A DNA stretch of 64,000 nt, from NCBI RefSeq assembly GCF_015533855.1, contig NZ_AP024154.1, positions 4,966,501-5,030,500 on the forward strand, written 5' to 3'. Origin of the DNA: Echinicola sp. 20G (GTDB lineage: Bacteria > Bacteroidota > Bacteroidia > Cytophagales > Cyclobacteriaceae). This document shows, in pieces, positions 35,190-43,073 of the stretch (the first letter of the stretch is position 1; each line of letters begins with the position of its first letter). The translations under genes were made by a program, and so were the position numbers. The notes below the pieces were generated by a model. That model was given only the letters and a program-made list of their open reading frames with translations. It was not told where the DNA came from and ran no database searches.

Positions 35190-35900
35190 TTAGTCACAAT
35201 TGCCATCCAAATCACAAGCAGCTCCATTTTCATCACCTGTCACAGACTTTAAATTAGGCTTATCCTGCTGCTCTTTCCAAGCCGTTTCTAATGCTTGGAT
35301 GAAAGTCTCCTTAGGCTGCGCCCCAGATACACCAAACTTCTGGTCCAACACAAAAAACGGAACTCCTCTAACCCCTAACTGCTGAGATTCATAGATATCA
35401 TGGTTGACTGCCGCATCATAATCCTTGGATTGAATAGCTTCCTTGACTTTTTCTTCTTCCAACCCTACTTCTTTAGCCAAATTGATTAAAGTCGCCTGAT
35501 CATCCATGTTTGCACCTTCGGTAAAATAGGCATGGAACAACCTTTCCTTTAGCCCCCCTCCTTTACCATTGATCTTCGCATATTGTAATAATCGATGTGC
35601 TTTGCGGGCATTGGCCACTACCACCTTACTGAAATCATAATCCAAACCTTCTTCCTTAGCCATCGTTGTCACCTGCTCCCCAGCTTCTTCAGCTTGTTCT
35701 ACAGTCCAACCTTTTGTTTCGGCTAGATATTCGGCTATACTTTGGTCTGTATTTGTTTTCATTTCAGGATTGAGCAAAAAGCTTTTCCATTCCACCTCTA
35801 CCTCGTCTTTGTGAGGAAATTCCTCCAATGCAGCTTCTAACCTTCTTTTTCCAATGTAACAAAACGGACACATGATGTCCGACCAGATTTCTATCTTCAT
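35190..35900 (-). CDS. DsbA-family oxidoreductase, FrnE-like
   Basis: 236-residue thioredoxin-fold protein of the FrnE/2-hydroxychromene isomerase branch of the DsbA family. The redox motif is CPFC within SDIMCPFCYIGKRRLEAALE close to the N-terminus. No signal peptide precedes it, so it is probably cytoplasmic. The helical insertion (about 60-150) and the cis-Pro loop GVRGVPFFVLDQKFGVSGAQ are standard for FrnE proteins. The C-terminus ends in a Cys-containing tail (GAACDLDGNCD) that may bind metal or act as a second redox pair, as reported for some FrnE homologues. Divergent from the zinc-ribbon gene. Confidence 0.88.
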   Translation of the reverse strand: MKIEIWSDIMCPFCYIGKRRLEAALEEFPHKDEVEVEWKSFLLNPEMKTNTDQSIAEYLAETKGWTVEQAEEAGEQVTTMAKEEGLDYDFSKVVVANARKAHRLLQYAKINGKGGGLKERLFHAYFTEGANMDDQATLINLAKEVGLEEEKVKEAIQSKDYDAAVNHDIYESQQLGVRGVPFFVLDQKFGVSGAQPKETFIQALETAWKEQQDKPNLKSVTGDENGAACDLDGNCD

Positions 35901-35958
35901 AGTGTTTTTTGATTATCTTATGGGTAAATCAATTTTTAAGCATTTGAGTTCAAAAATT

Positions 35959-36114
35959 ATGAAAACTAAAGAATGCCCTTCCTGCGCCATGGAGGTAGAT
36001 GTCAAAGCCAATACCTGTCCCATCTGTAAATATGAATTTCCTAAAAGAAGTCCAATTTATCAATGGGTAGCCATATTGCTCGCCATATTATTTATTCTCA
36101 TGTATGTTTTATAA
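35959..36114 (+). CDS. Zinc-ribbon plus transmembrane small protein
   Basis: 51 residues from the ATG at 35959; the frame is open back to 35872, but that extension overlaps the divergent gene. Two CxxC knuckles (ECPSCAMEVDVKANTCPICK) form a rubredoxin-like zinc ribbon, followed by one transmembrane helix (WVAILLAILFILMYVL) at the C-terminus. Such proteins are widespread in bacteria without a known role. The following 15-bp hairpin may terminate it. Confidence 0.7.
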   Translation: MKTKECPSCAMEVDVKANTCPICKYEFPKRSPIYQWVAILLAILFILMYVL

Positions 36115-36221
36115 CATTAGATCAGCTGAATACTTAATTAATAAAAAAAGCATTTATTTTATTTGTCCTTAATTCCTGTACATCTTAAAATTGGTCTTAC
36201 TGATTTTAAGTCAAACATGAA

Positions 36222-36264
36222 AGTAAAGGTGACTTTAAAATTTCAAAGTCACCTTTACTGTTTT
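36222..36264. terminator. Strong hairpin between the zinc-ribbon and Fic genes
   Basis: Perfect 15-bp stem AGTAAAGGTGACTTT / AAAGTCACCTTTACT (36222-36236 and 36245-36259), 8-base loop, followed on the plus strand by GTTTTT. It lies 5 bases past the Fic stop and about 110 bases past the zinc-ribbon stop, so it can end either transcript, best on the plus strand. Confidence 0.75.
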
Positions 36265-37334
36265 TAAACCATCTCCAAATGCAATTTCAAAGATTCCAAA
36301 ACAGCATCTGCCACTAGATGGTAAAATGGCACAGGATCATTGTTCACTTGCACTTCTTCCAAAGCACGATAATAGGCCAGCCTAGAAGCATTGTCTCCTT
36401 TGAGATTAGCTATGGTATAACCATTTCCAACCAAGATCAAATTCATAATCAATCGGCTGGTTCTTCCATTTCCATCCACAAAAGGGTGAATACTCACCAA
36501 ATGCTCATGAAGCTCTGCTGCTAATAAAACAGGATGCAAAATATTCTTTTGCTTTTGGTAATGAAAAAAGTAATCCTCCATCATCTTATCAATCAAATAA
36601 GGCTGTGGTGGAACATGCTGGCTACCACTGATCCTTACGGGAACTGCCCTATATTTTCCGGCATTATCTCTATCGATTCCCTTTAAAACCAAATAGTGAA
36701 GGTCTAATAGAGTCCTCCTGTAAAGCTCCACTTTATCCACCACCAGCTTCTCCAGATAATCAACAGCCTCTGCATGGTTAATTGCCTCCAAATGTTCTCT
36801 CATAGATTTACCTCCAACAGTAATCCCTTCATTAACTACTAAATGGGTCTCTTGCAATGTCAAGGTATTTCCTTCGATCCTATTACTCTCAAAGGTATAG
36901 GCCACATTAAAATACTCTTTCATCTTTTGAAGCTGAATTGCGCCCAAAGGCCTTTTATTCTGCCATTTTACTTTTAAGAAATCTATCTTCTCTAGTTTGG
37001 ATGAAATCTCTGAAGGAATCTCCTGCAGTGTGAGTGATTGCTTCCCAGCAAGGTATTCAACCCTGCTTTCAGCCAAAGCCAATATCTCAGCTGAATCCAC
37101 TTCATACTGAACCAAACTCAACACCTTCTCTGCCAACCAAACTTTCTTCAAATCGGCAAAAGACAATCTATAAGCCTCTGCCAAGCTCAACAAGTTTTTT
37201 TCGGATGGTAACCTTTTGCCCCGCTCGAACTTACTTAGCAACCCTGAATCTATTCTTGTAACGCTTACAGCTTCTTTTAAGGTTAAACCTAACCTTTCCC
37301 TGCTTTCCATCAAAATAGTTGCTAATGTTCTCAT
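36264..37334 (-). CDS. Fic-domain AMP-transferase with N-terminal XRE helix-turn-helix
   Basis: 356 residues. The N-terminal XRE-type HTH (about 5-62) reads RERLGLTLKEAVSVTRIDSG and LLSKFERGKRLPSEKNL. A linker leads to the Fic domain (about 140-345), whose core motif HPFVDGNGRTSR (His283 to Arg294) keeps the catalytic His, the acidic metal residue Asp287 and the phosphate-binding Arg. Upstream of it, residues 150-155 (SNRIEG) match the inhibitory (S/T)xxxE(G/N) motif, with Glu154 as the inhibitory residue. This marks an autoinhibited class II Fic enzyme, predicted to AMPylate or otherwise modify a protein target. No antitoxin gene is adjacent, as expected for class II. The HTH suggests autoregulation. 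Confidence 0.9.
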   Translation of the reverse strand: MRTLATILMESRERLGLTLKEAVSVTRIDSGLLSKFERGKRLPSEKNLLSLAEAYRLSFADLKKVWLAEKVLSLVQYEVDSAEILALAESRVEYLAGKQSLTLQEIPSEISSKLEKIDFLKVKWQNKRPLGAIQLQKMKEYFNVAYTFESNRIEGNTLTLQETHLVVNEGITVGGKSMREHLEAINHAEAVDYLEKLVVDKVELYRRTLLDLHYLVLKGIDRDNAGKYRAVPVRISGSQHVPPQPYLIDKMMEDYFFHYQKQKNILHPVLLAAELHEHLVSIHPFVDGNGRTSRLIMNLILVGNGYTIANLKGDNASRLAYYRALEEVQVNNDPVPFYHLVADAVLESLKLHLEMV

Positions 37335-37367
37335 TTGACATTTTATTTTTTGACAAATTTAGTCAAA
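37334..37367 (-). promoter_or_regulatory. Fic promoter/operator: three TGTCAAA-like half sites over the -7 box
   Basis: Reading the minus strand toward the Fic start, TTTGAC-TAAATTT-GTCAAA is an inverted repeat (37349-37354 and 37362-37367) whose middle contains TAAATTTG, an exact TAnnTTTG -7 box (complement of 37354-37361). A third half site, TGTCAAA, overlaps the ATG (37334-37340). A repressor bound here would cover the promoter and the start codon. The HTH of the Fic protein itself is the obvious candidate. Confidence 0.55.
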
Positions 37368-37749
37368 TTAATTTGATAAAGAAACATTCAATCCTTTAAT
37401 TATCAATATTTTACAAAAAATCACTTTTTTGACCATTTAGGCTATGATCTCAATTGCCGTAATCTTAAAGAAAATTTAAAGTTGTTAAACTTCTATTTAC
37501 ACTTCATCCAAGATTGAAATAAAGTTTCAGCCTACATCCATTAAATGGACTATTGATTTAAAAATATTTCTGTTTAGACTCTAAGACCAAAGGATTAACT
37601 GTACCCAACTATAAAGCCTCAAAATAAAATTATTTGATCATTGCGGTATTCAGGCTAAACTGTAGACAGAAGCCCTGATTGATAAAATTTATCTAAAAAT
37701 GTTTTGTATATTTAATCTTTAATTTGAACATTTGTACCGCATTAGAAAA
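37368..37749. other. Intergenic region upstream of the arginine operon
   Basis: About 380 AT-rich bases with no credible gene. An imperfect hairpin (CAGGCT at 37651-37656 with AGCCCTGA at 37671-37678) and a possible promoter lie near its right end: TTTTG at 37702-37706 and, 20 bases later, AACATTTG (37727-37734), which matches TAnnTTTG at seven of eight positions. This would start a transcript near 37741, about 270 bases ahead of the first arginine gene. Confidence 0.4.
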
Positions 37750-37990
37750 ATGAGCAATTTAATCAACATAGCAGCGCACAATAATATGATGGACATTCTT
37801 TCCATCAACAGCATTGCTATGCCACTTTTTTCTCCTAGGAAAAACTTCAGGAATCTTTTTAGGGCCTAGTCCCTACTATTATAATGGACTTCCTACGCGG
37901 AGGTCTTACTACCCCAAGCATAATTATTTCTTTGAACATTCTGGAGTCAAACAGTTGGCAAGACAATATCGGGATTATAGCCACTTATGA
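37750..37990 (+). other. Disrupted small ORF or leader in front of the arginine operon
   Basis: ATG at 37750 opens a 39-codon frame ending TAG at 37867-37869, with three AGG arginine codons in its last ten. A second frame, open from 37790 to a TGA at 37988-37990, reads like natural protein (GPSPYYYNGLPTRRSYY, then HSGVKQLARQYRDYSHL) and stops 20 bases before the first arginine gene. Removing one T from the run of six at 37826-37831 would join the two into one protein of about 79 residues. Either a frameshifted small gene or a leader peptide region; a hairpin GGACTTCC / GGAGGTCT (37886-37893, 37899-37906) lies inside. No homologue recognised. Confidence 0.3.
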
Positions 37991-38010
37991 CTTCTCGATA
38001 AATACCAAAA

Positions 38011-38685
38011 ATGGCAAAAAGTCAATTCATCATACAGCCTGCGGGAGTGCAGCACTGTAAATATGCTCAGACCATCGTGGATGAGATGGCATTATCAGCT
38101 CAAGCACGTGGCACAGGTATCGCAAAACGTTCCCCTGACTATATCACCCAAAAGATGATGGAAGGGAAAGCCGTTATCGCCCTTTCCAAAGAGGGAGAAT
38201 GGGCAGGTTTCTGCTACATTGAAGCCTGGAGTCATGGTAAGTTCGTGGCCAACTCGGGCCTAATAGTCTCTCCTAATTTCAGAAAATCAGGTCTTGCCCG
38301 TGAAATTAAAAAAGCGGTCTTCAAGCTAAGCCGTTCCAAGTACCCTAATGCCAAAATTTTTGGCCTTACCACTGGAGCTGCTGTCATGAAAATCAACTCT
38401 GAATTAGGCTATGTACCGGTGAGTTATTCCGACTTAACAGATGATGAGGACTTCTGGAAAGGCTGTCAAAGCTGCGTAAATTATGAAATACTAAAGAGCA
38501 AAAACCGTCAAAACTGTCTTTGCACGGCCATGCTTTATGTGCCAAAAGACCAAAAGAAAAAAGAGGTTGCCCTTAAAAAAGACTTTGGTAAAAACCTTAA
38601 TTTGTTCGAACGATTGGTACGAATGAAACGCGCCGTATTTACGAGTGTAAAAAAAAAGACGAATAAAACATTAGAATTAATATAA
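38011..38685 (+). CDS. GNAT-family N-acyltransferase, first gene of arginine operon
   Basis: 224-residue GNAT enzyme, predicted to acylate the alpha-amino group of glutamate as the first step of arginine synthesis. The acetyl-CoA-type core is at about 55-130 (KAVIALSKEGEWAGFCYIEA, then IVSPNFRKSGLAREIKKAVF, the RxxGL pyrophosphate loop). A C-terminal extension with four cysteines (CQSCVNYEILKSKNRQNCLC) is unusual and may bind metal. It starts the operon; argG begins one base after its stop. The neighbouring transcarbamylase points to a succinyl rather than acetyl donor. Function is assigned from context; the GNAT fold is visible. Confidence 0.8.
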   Translation: MAKSQFIIQPAGVQHCKYAQTIVDEMALSAQARGTGIAKRSPDYITQKMMEGKAVIALSKEGEWAGFCYIEAWSHGKFVANSGLIVSPNFRKSGLAREIKKAVFKLSRSKYPNAKIFGLTTGAAVMKINSELGYVPVSYSDLTDDEDFWKGCQSCVNYEILKSKNRQNCLCTAMLYVPKDQKKKEVALKKDFGKNLNLFERLVRMKRAVFTSVKKKTNKTLELI

Positions 38686-38686
38686 A

Positions 38687-39886
38687 ATGAAAAAAGTTGT
38701 TTTAGCATACAGCGGTGGTTTGGACACCACTTTTTGCGCTATCCACCTGTCCAAAGAAAAAGGCTATGAAGTTCATGCCGTATTGGTTAATACTGGAGGA
38801 TTCAGTGAAGAAGAGTTAAAAGCTACTGAGGAAAGGGCTGGCAAATTAGGGATTGCCTCTTTTGAAGTTTTGGATGTTACCCAAACTTATTATCAGGAAG
38901 TAATCAAATATTTGGTTTTCGGTAATGTGTTAAAAAACCAAACCTATCCTCTTTCTGTTAGTGCGGAAAGAATTTTGCAAGCCAAAGCCCTAGCTGAATA
39001 TGCTAAAAAAATCGGAGCAAAATCAGTAGCTCATGGAAGTACAGGAGCTGGAAATGATCAAGTACGCTTTGATATGATCTTCCAAACTATTTTGCCTGAG
39101 GCAGAAATTATCACTCCGATCCGAGATTTGAAGTTAAGCCGTGAAGCTGAAATCGAATACCTCAAAAAACACGGAGTAGAAATGAACTTTGAAAAAGCGG
39201 CATATTCCATTAATAAAGGAATTTGGGGAACTTCTGTTGGCGGCAAAGAAACATTGACTTCAGGCGGTACTCTACCTGAGGAAGCCTACCCTACTCAGTT
39301 GACCAAAACCGAGCCTGAAACCATTACGCTCCAATTTGAATCTGGAGAGCTAAAAGGTGTCAATGGGAAAAAATATGATAATTCTGTAGAGGCAATTTTA
39401 AAGGTACAGGAATTGGCTGATCCATACGCTATCGGAAGAGACATCCACGTAGGAGACACCATTATTGGTATTAAAGGACGTGTAGGTTTTGAGGCTGCTG
39501 CTCCATTGATTATTATCAAAGCGCATCAACTATTGGAAAAACACACCTTAACGAAGTGGCAAACCTTCTGGAAAAACCAATTGTCTGAATTCTACGGAAA
39601 CCATCTTCATGAAGGGCATTATTTGGACCCTGTCATGAGAAACTTAGAATCTTTCCTTCAAGACACGCAGACTTTTGTTACTGGAGAAGTAAAGGTAGCC
39701 CTAAAACCTTACCAATTCCAATTAATCGGCATCGAATCAGCACATGACCTGATGTCGGCTAAATTTGGTAGCTATGGTGAAATGAACAAAGGCTATACCG
39801 CAGAGGATGTCAAAGGGTTTACAAAAATCCTTGGTAACCAAACGGCTATTTTCCATAAAGTGAATCAAACCTTAGAAAATGATTAA
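38687..39886 (+). CDS. argG: Argininosuccinate synthase
   Basis: ATP-dependent ligation of citrulline and aspartate to argininosuccinate. The 399 residues begin with the PP-loop motif AYSGGLDTTFCAIHL (SGGLDT), followed by the nucleotide-binding block AHGSTGAGNDQVRFD and SINKGIWGTSVGG. Its stop overlaps argC by 8 bases, indicating coupled translation within the arginine operon. Confidence 0.96.
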   Translation: MKKVVLAYSGGLDTTFCAIHLSKEKGYEVHAVLVNTGGFSEEELKATEERAGKLGIASFEVLDVTQTYYQEVIKYLVFGNVLKNQTYPLSVSAERILQAKALAEYAKKIGAKSVAHGSTGAGNDQVRFDMIFQTILPEAEIITPIRDLKLSREAEIEYLKKHGVEMNFEKAAYSINKGIWGTSVGGKETLTSGGTLPEEAYPTQLTKTEPETITLQFESGELKGVNGKKYDNSVEAILKVQELADPYAIGRDIHVGDTIIGIKGRVGFEAAAPLIIIKAHQLLEKHTLTKWQTFWKNQLSEFYGNHLHEGHYLDPVMRNLESFLQDTQTFVTGEVKVALKPYQFQLIGIESAHDLMSAKFGSYGEMNKGYTAEDVKGFTKILGNQTAIFHKVNQTLEND

Positions 39887-40847
39887 AATCAAAACAGCCA
39901 TTATTGGCGCTGCTGGATATACGGGAGGTGAATTATTACGCATCCTGATCAATCACCCCAATTGTGAGTTGGTCTATATCCATAGCAACAGCCAAAAAGG
40001 TAAAAAAATAGACGAAGTACACCCAGATCTGATCGGGGATTCCGATTTGGTCTTTACAGATGAAGTAAAGACAGAAGGACTTGACGCAGTGTTTTTGGGC
40101 TTACCACATGGACAAGCCAAAAGCTTTCTAGAAGAAAATAAATTCGATGATAATACAGTTATCATTGACCTGAGTACCGACTTTAGGAACGAATCCAATG
40201 GTTTCCTTTATGGTCTTCCTGAGGTCAATGCGCATAAAACAAAAGGGGCTAAACGAATTGCCAACCCTGGCTGTTTTGCTACCGGCATCCAATTGGCTTT
40301 AGCTCCCGCTATAGCTGCTGGATTGGCCAAAAAAGACATCCATATCACAGGGATAACAGGAAGTACTGGCGCTGGTAAAAAACTGAGCGAGACTACTCAC
40401 TTTAGTCAGAGAAACCAAAATGTTTCGGTTTATAAACTCTTCACACATCAGCACCTAAAAGAAATCAAACAGACTTTTAGTCAGCTTCAAGAGGGGTTTG
40501 ATCAAAACCTTTTGTTTGTACCCTATAGAGGTAATTTCTCAAGAGGCATCTGGATTACTGCTTACTTTCCATATGAAGGTTCTTTGGAAGATGCATATAA
40601 AGTTTATAACGAATTTTATAAAAAAGCAGCCTTTACCCACGTTTCCGAAATGGACATTGACCTAAAACAAGTAGTCAGCACCAACAAGTGCATCGTTCAC
40701 TTAAAAAAGGAAGCTGATCAATTGGTGGTATATTCTGCCATTGACAACCTATTGAAAGGCGCATCTGGACAAGCGGTGCAAAACTATAACCTGGCTTTTG
40801 GGCTGGATGAAAAAGAAGGCTTAAAACTTAAAAGCGTAGCTTTTTAA
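39879..40847 (+). CDS. argC: N-acyl-gamma-glutamyl-phosphate reductase
   Basis: NADPH-dependent reductase forming the N-acylglutamate semialdehyde. It has an N-terminal dinucleotide motif IIGAAGYTGGELLRIL, the catalytic Cys in RIANPGCFATGIQLALAP, and the C-terminal ASGQAVQNYNLAFG typical of ArgC. The 322-residue length is normal for Bacteroidota. It overlaps argG by 8 bases and precedes argD by 11 bases. Given the downstream transcarbamylase it may act on the N-succinylated substrate. Confidence 0.94.
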   Translation: MIKIKTAIIGAAGYTGGELLRILINHPNCELVYIHSNSQKGKKIDEVHPDLIGDSDLVFTDEVKTEGLDAVFLGLPHGQAKSFLEENKFDDNTVIIDLSTDFRNESNGFLYGLPEVNAHKTKGAKRIANPGCFATGIQLALAPAIAAGLAKKDIHITGITGSTGAGKKLSETTHFSQRNQNVSVYKLFTHQHLKEIKQTFSQLQEGFDQNLLFVPYRGNFSRGIWITAYFPYEGSLEDAYKVYNEFYKKAAFTHVSEMDIDLKQVVSTNKCIVHLKKEADQLVVYSAIDNLLKGASGQAVQNYNLAFGLDEKEGLKLKSVAF

Positions 40848-40858
40848 CCCACTAAAAG

Positions 40859-42004
40859 ATGAAACCATTTGACGTATATCCTTTGATCAACGTTACCCCA
40901 GTGAAAGCTGCTGGCAGTAAAATCTGGGATGATCAAGGCACAGAATATTTAGACTTATACGGTGGCCATGCAGTAATCTCTATAGGGCATAGCCATCCAC
41001 ATTATACTAAAAGAATCAAAGAACAACTGGATAACATTGCCTTTTACTCCAACTCTGTTCAGATCCCGATCCAAAAGGAATTGGCGACTAAGTTGGGAGA
41101 AGTATCTGGCTATGCTGATTACGACCTTTTCCTTTGTAACTCAGGTGCTGAAGCAAACGAAAACGCCTTAAAACTAGCCTCTTTTGAAACTGGCAAAAAA
41201 GGATTTATTTCTTTTACCAAAGGCTTTCATGGAAGAACTGCTGGGGCTGTCGCGCTGACCGACAATCCTAAAATCATCGCTCCATTTAACGAGCATGACC
41301 AAGTGCATATCCTTCCATTTAATGAGCTTGACAAAGTTGAAAAGCAATTGGCCAAAGGTGATATCGCAGGAATCATTGTAGAAGGAATTCAAGGGGTTGG
41401 TGGTATTGTAGTGCCAAATCCAGAATTCCTGTTGGGTCTTTCCAAATTGGCCAAACAATACGGAGCTAAACTTATTCTTGACGAAGTCCAGTCCGGATAT
41501 GCGAGAACGGGAAGGTTCTTTGCACATCAATGGGTAGAAGGCCTTAAACCAGATCTAATCACTGTAGCCAAAGGAATGGGCAATGGTTTTCCTATTGGTG
41601 GTGTCTTGATCAGTCCGGAGTTCAAAGCTTCACATGGGCTCCTGGGAACGACATTTGGAGGAAATCATTTAGCATGTGCAGCGGCTTTGGCTGTTTTGGA
41701 AGTAATAGAAGAAGAAAATTTGATTGAGGCTGCTGCCCAAAACGGTGAGGTGCTAATGAAGGAATTGAGTGCCATTGAAGGAGTCACTGAAGTGAGGGGA
41801 AAAGGTTTGATGATCGGTTTTGACTTAGCTGTTGAAGCGGCTCCTGTCCGTTCTGCCTTGATCCATGAACATAAAATATTCACTGGCAGCTCTGGTGGAA
41901 AACACACAATTCGTTTGCTTCCACCGCTGAATATTGAAACAAAAGCTTTAACTTTATTTATACAGAAATTAAAAGCCGTTTTGACTACAAATAAGGTCCA
42001 TTAA
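40859..42004 (+). CDS. argD: Acylornithine aminotransferase
   Basis: Class III PLP aminotransferase of 381 residues converting N-acylglutamate semialdehyde to N-acylornithine. Visible features are LYGGHAVISIGHSHP near the N-terminus, NSGAEANENALKLA, the cofactor-contacting ILDEVQSGYARTGRFFAHQW and the Schiff-base lysine in TVAKGMGNGFPIGG. A 102-base gap with a hairpin separates it from the transcarbamylase gene. Confidence 0.94.
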   Translation: MKPFDVYPLINVTPVKAAGSKIWDDQGTEYLDLYGGHAVISIGHSHPHYTKRIKEQLDNIAFYSNSVQIPIQKELATKLGEVSGYADYDLFLCNSGAEANENALKLASFETGKKGFISFTKGFHGRTAGAVALTDNPKIIAPFNEHDQVHILPFNELDKVEKQLAKGDIAGIIVEGIQGVGGIVVPNPEFLLGLSKLAKQYGAKLILDEVQSGYARTGRFFAHQWVEGLKPDLITVAKGMGNGFPIGGVLISPEFKASHGLLGTTFGGNHLACAAALAVLEVIEEENLIEAAAQNGEVLMKELSAIEGVTEVRGKGLMIGFDLAVEAAPVRSALIHEHKIFTGSSGGKHTIRLLPPLNIETKALTLFIQKLKAVLTTNKVH

Positions 42005-42034
42005 CTGGCCCTCATTTTCCTAAAACATTTTCAC

Positions 42035-42069
42035 CAAAGCGTTCATTTTACTAAAAAATGGACGCTTTG
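42035..42069 (+). terminator. Intra-operon hairpin between argD and argF'
   Basis: 15-bp stem CAAAGCGTTCATTTT / AAAATGGACGCTTTG (42035-42049 and 42055-42069) with one T-G pair and a 5-base loop, in the only long gap between argC and argB. It is followed by TCTTAACGG rather than a T-run, so it may be a partial terminator, processing site or stability element. Confidence 0.5.
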
Positions 42070-42106
42070 TCTTAACGGTTTTCTCATAGCCAAAAAAACT
42101 TAACCA

Positions 42107-43048
42107 ATGAAATACTACACCCAATTTGAAAACAAAAGCCTAGCTGATCAGCTGATCCAAAAAGCATTGGAATACAAATCAAATCCATTGATGGATAAGA
42201 CGCTAGGTACTGGAAAGAGAATTGGACTATTATTTTTGAATCCTAGTCTTCGGACACGTGTCAGTACACAGATTGCGGCCTCCAACTTAGGCATGGAAGT
42301 CATTGTCCTCAATATGGACAAAGAAGGATGGGCACTTGAAATGGAAGATGGTGCCATTATGAACCAAGGTAAAGTAGAACATATCCGGGATGCTGCAGGT
42401 GTCTTAGGTAGTTACTTCGATGTTTTGGCTCTTCGGGCCTTTCCATCACTGACCAACAAATCTGAAGACAGCGAGGATTTCATCCTTAACCAGTTTATCA
42501 AACACAGTGGCCTTCCGGTCATCAGCCTTGAAAGTGCTATCAGACACCCTTTGCAAAGTTTGGCTGACATGGTCACCATCGATGAGCACAAGAAAAAAGA
42601 AAAGCCTAAAGTAGTGCTTACTTGGGCTCCTCACATCAAGGCCATCCCCCATGCCGTGGCCAATTCCTTTGCTGAATGGTCAATTGGATGTGGCCATGAT
42701 GTAACCATCACTCACCCTGAAGGATATGAACTAGACGAAAGGTTTACACATGGAGCAACCATTGAACATGATCAGGATAAAGCTTTGGCCGATGCTGATT
42801 TTGTTTATGTCAAAAACTGGAGTGCCTTTAACGAATATGGTAAAATCCTTTGCACTGATGAGTCTTGGATGCTTACCGAGCAAAAGCTCTTTAAAGCTCC
42901 CAATGCCAAAGTCATGCACTGCCTTCCTGTAAGAAGAAATGTAGAACTGTCAGATGAAATATTGGACGGCTCAAGAAGTCTGGTCCAATACCAAGCCCAA
43001 AACAGAATTTATGCTGCTCAGGCTGCATTAAGTAATATTTTGAAATAA
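42107..43048 (+). CDS. argF': N-acylornithine transcarbamylase, predicted N-succinyl-L-ornithine type
   Basis: Transcarbamylase of the AOTCase/SOTCase group, 313 residues. It has the carbamoyl-phosphate motif SLRTR (47-51), the HPLQSLADM block, and HCLPVRRN, which replaces the HCLP motif of classical ornithine transcarbamylase. The substrate-specificity residue is Val90 in NQGKVEHI, aligned with Pro90 of the Bacteroides fragilis succinylornithine enzyme and Glu92 of the Xanthomonas acetylornithine enzyme. Published mutagenesis of that Glu to small residues including Val switched preference to the succinyl substrate. The gene starts 102 bases after argD and precedes argB by 25 bases. Family certain; succinyl preference inferred. 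Confidence 0.93.
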   Translation: MKYYTQFENKSLADQLIQKALEYKSNPLMDKTLGTGKRIGLLFLNPSLRTRVSTQIAASNLGMEVIVLNMDKEGWALEMEDGAIMNQGKVEHIRDAAGVLGSYFDVLALRAFPSLTNKSEDSEDFILNQFIKHSGLPVISLESAIRHPLQSLADMVTIDEHKKKEKPKVVLTWAPHIKAIPHAVANSFAEWSIGCGHDVTITHPEGYELDERFTHGATIEHDQDKALADADFVYVKNWSAFNEYGKILCTDESWMLTEQKLFKAPNAKVMHCLPVRRNVELSDEILDGSRSLVQYQAQNRIYAAQAALSNILK

Positions 43049-43073
43049 CCCCTACCACTAACAACCGCATAAA

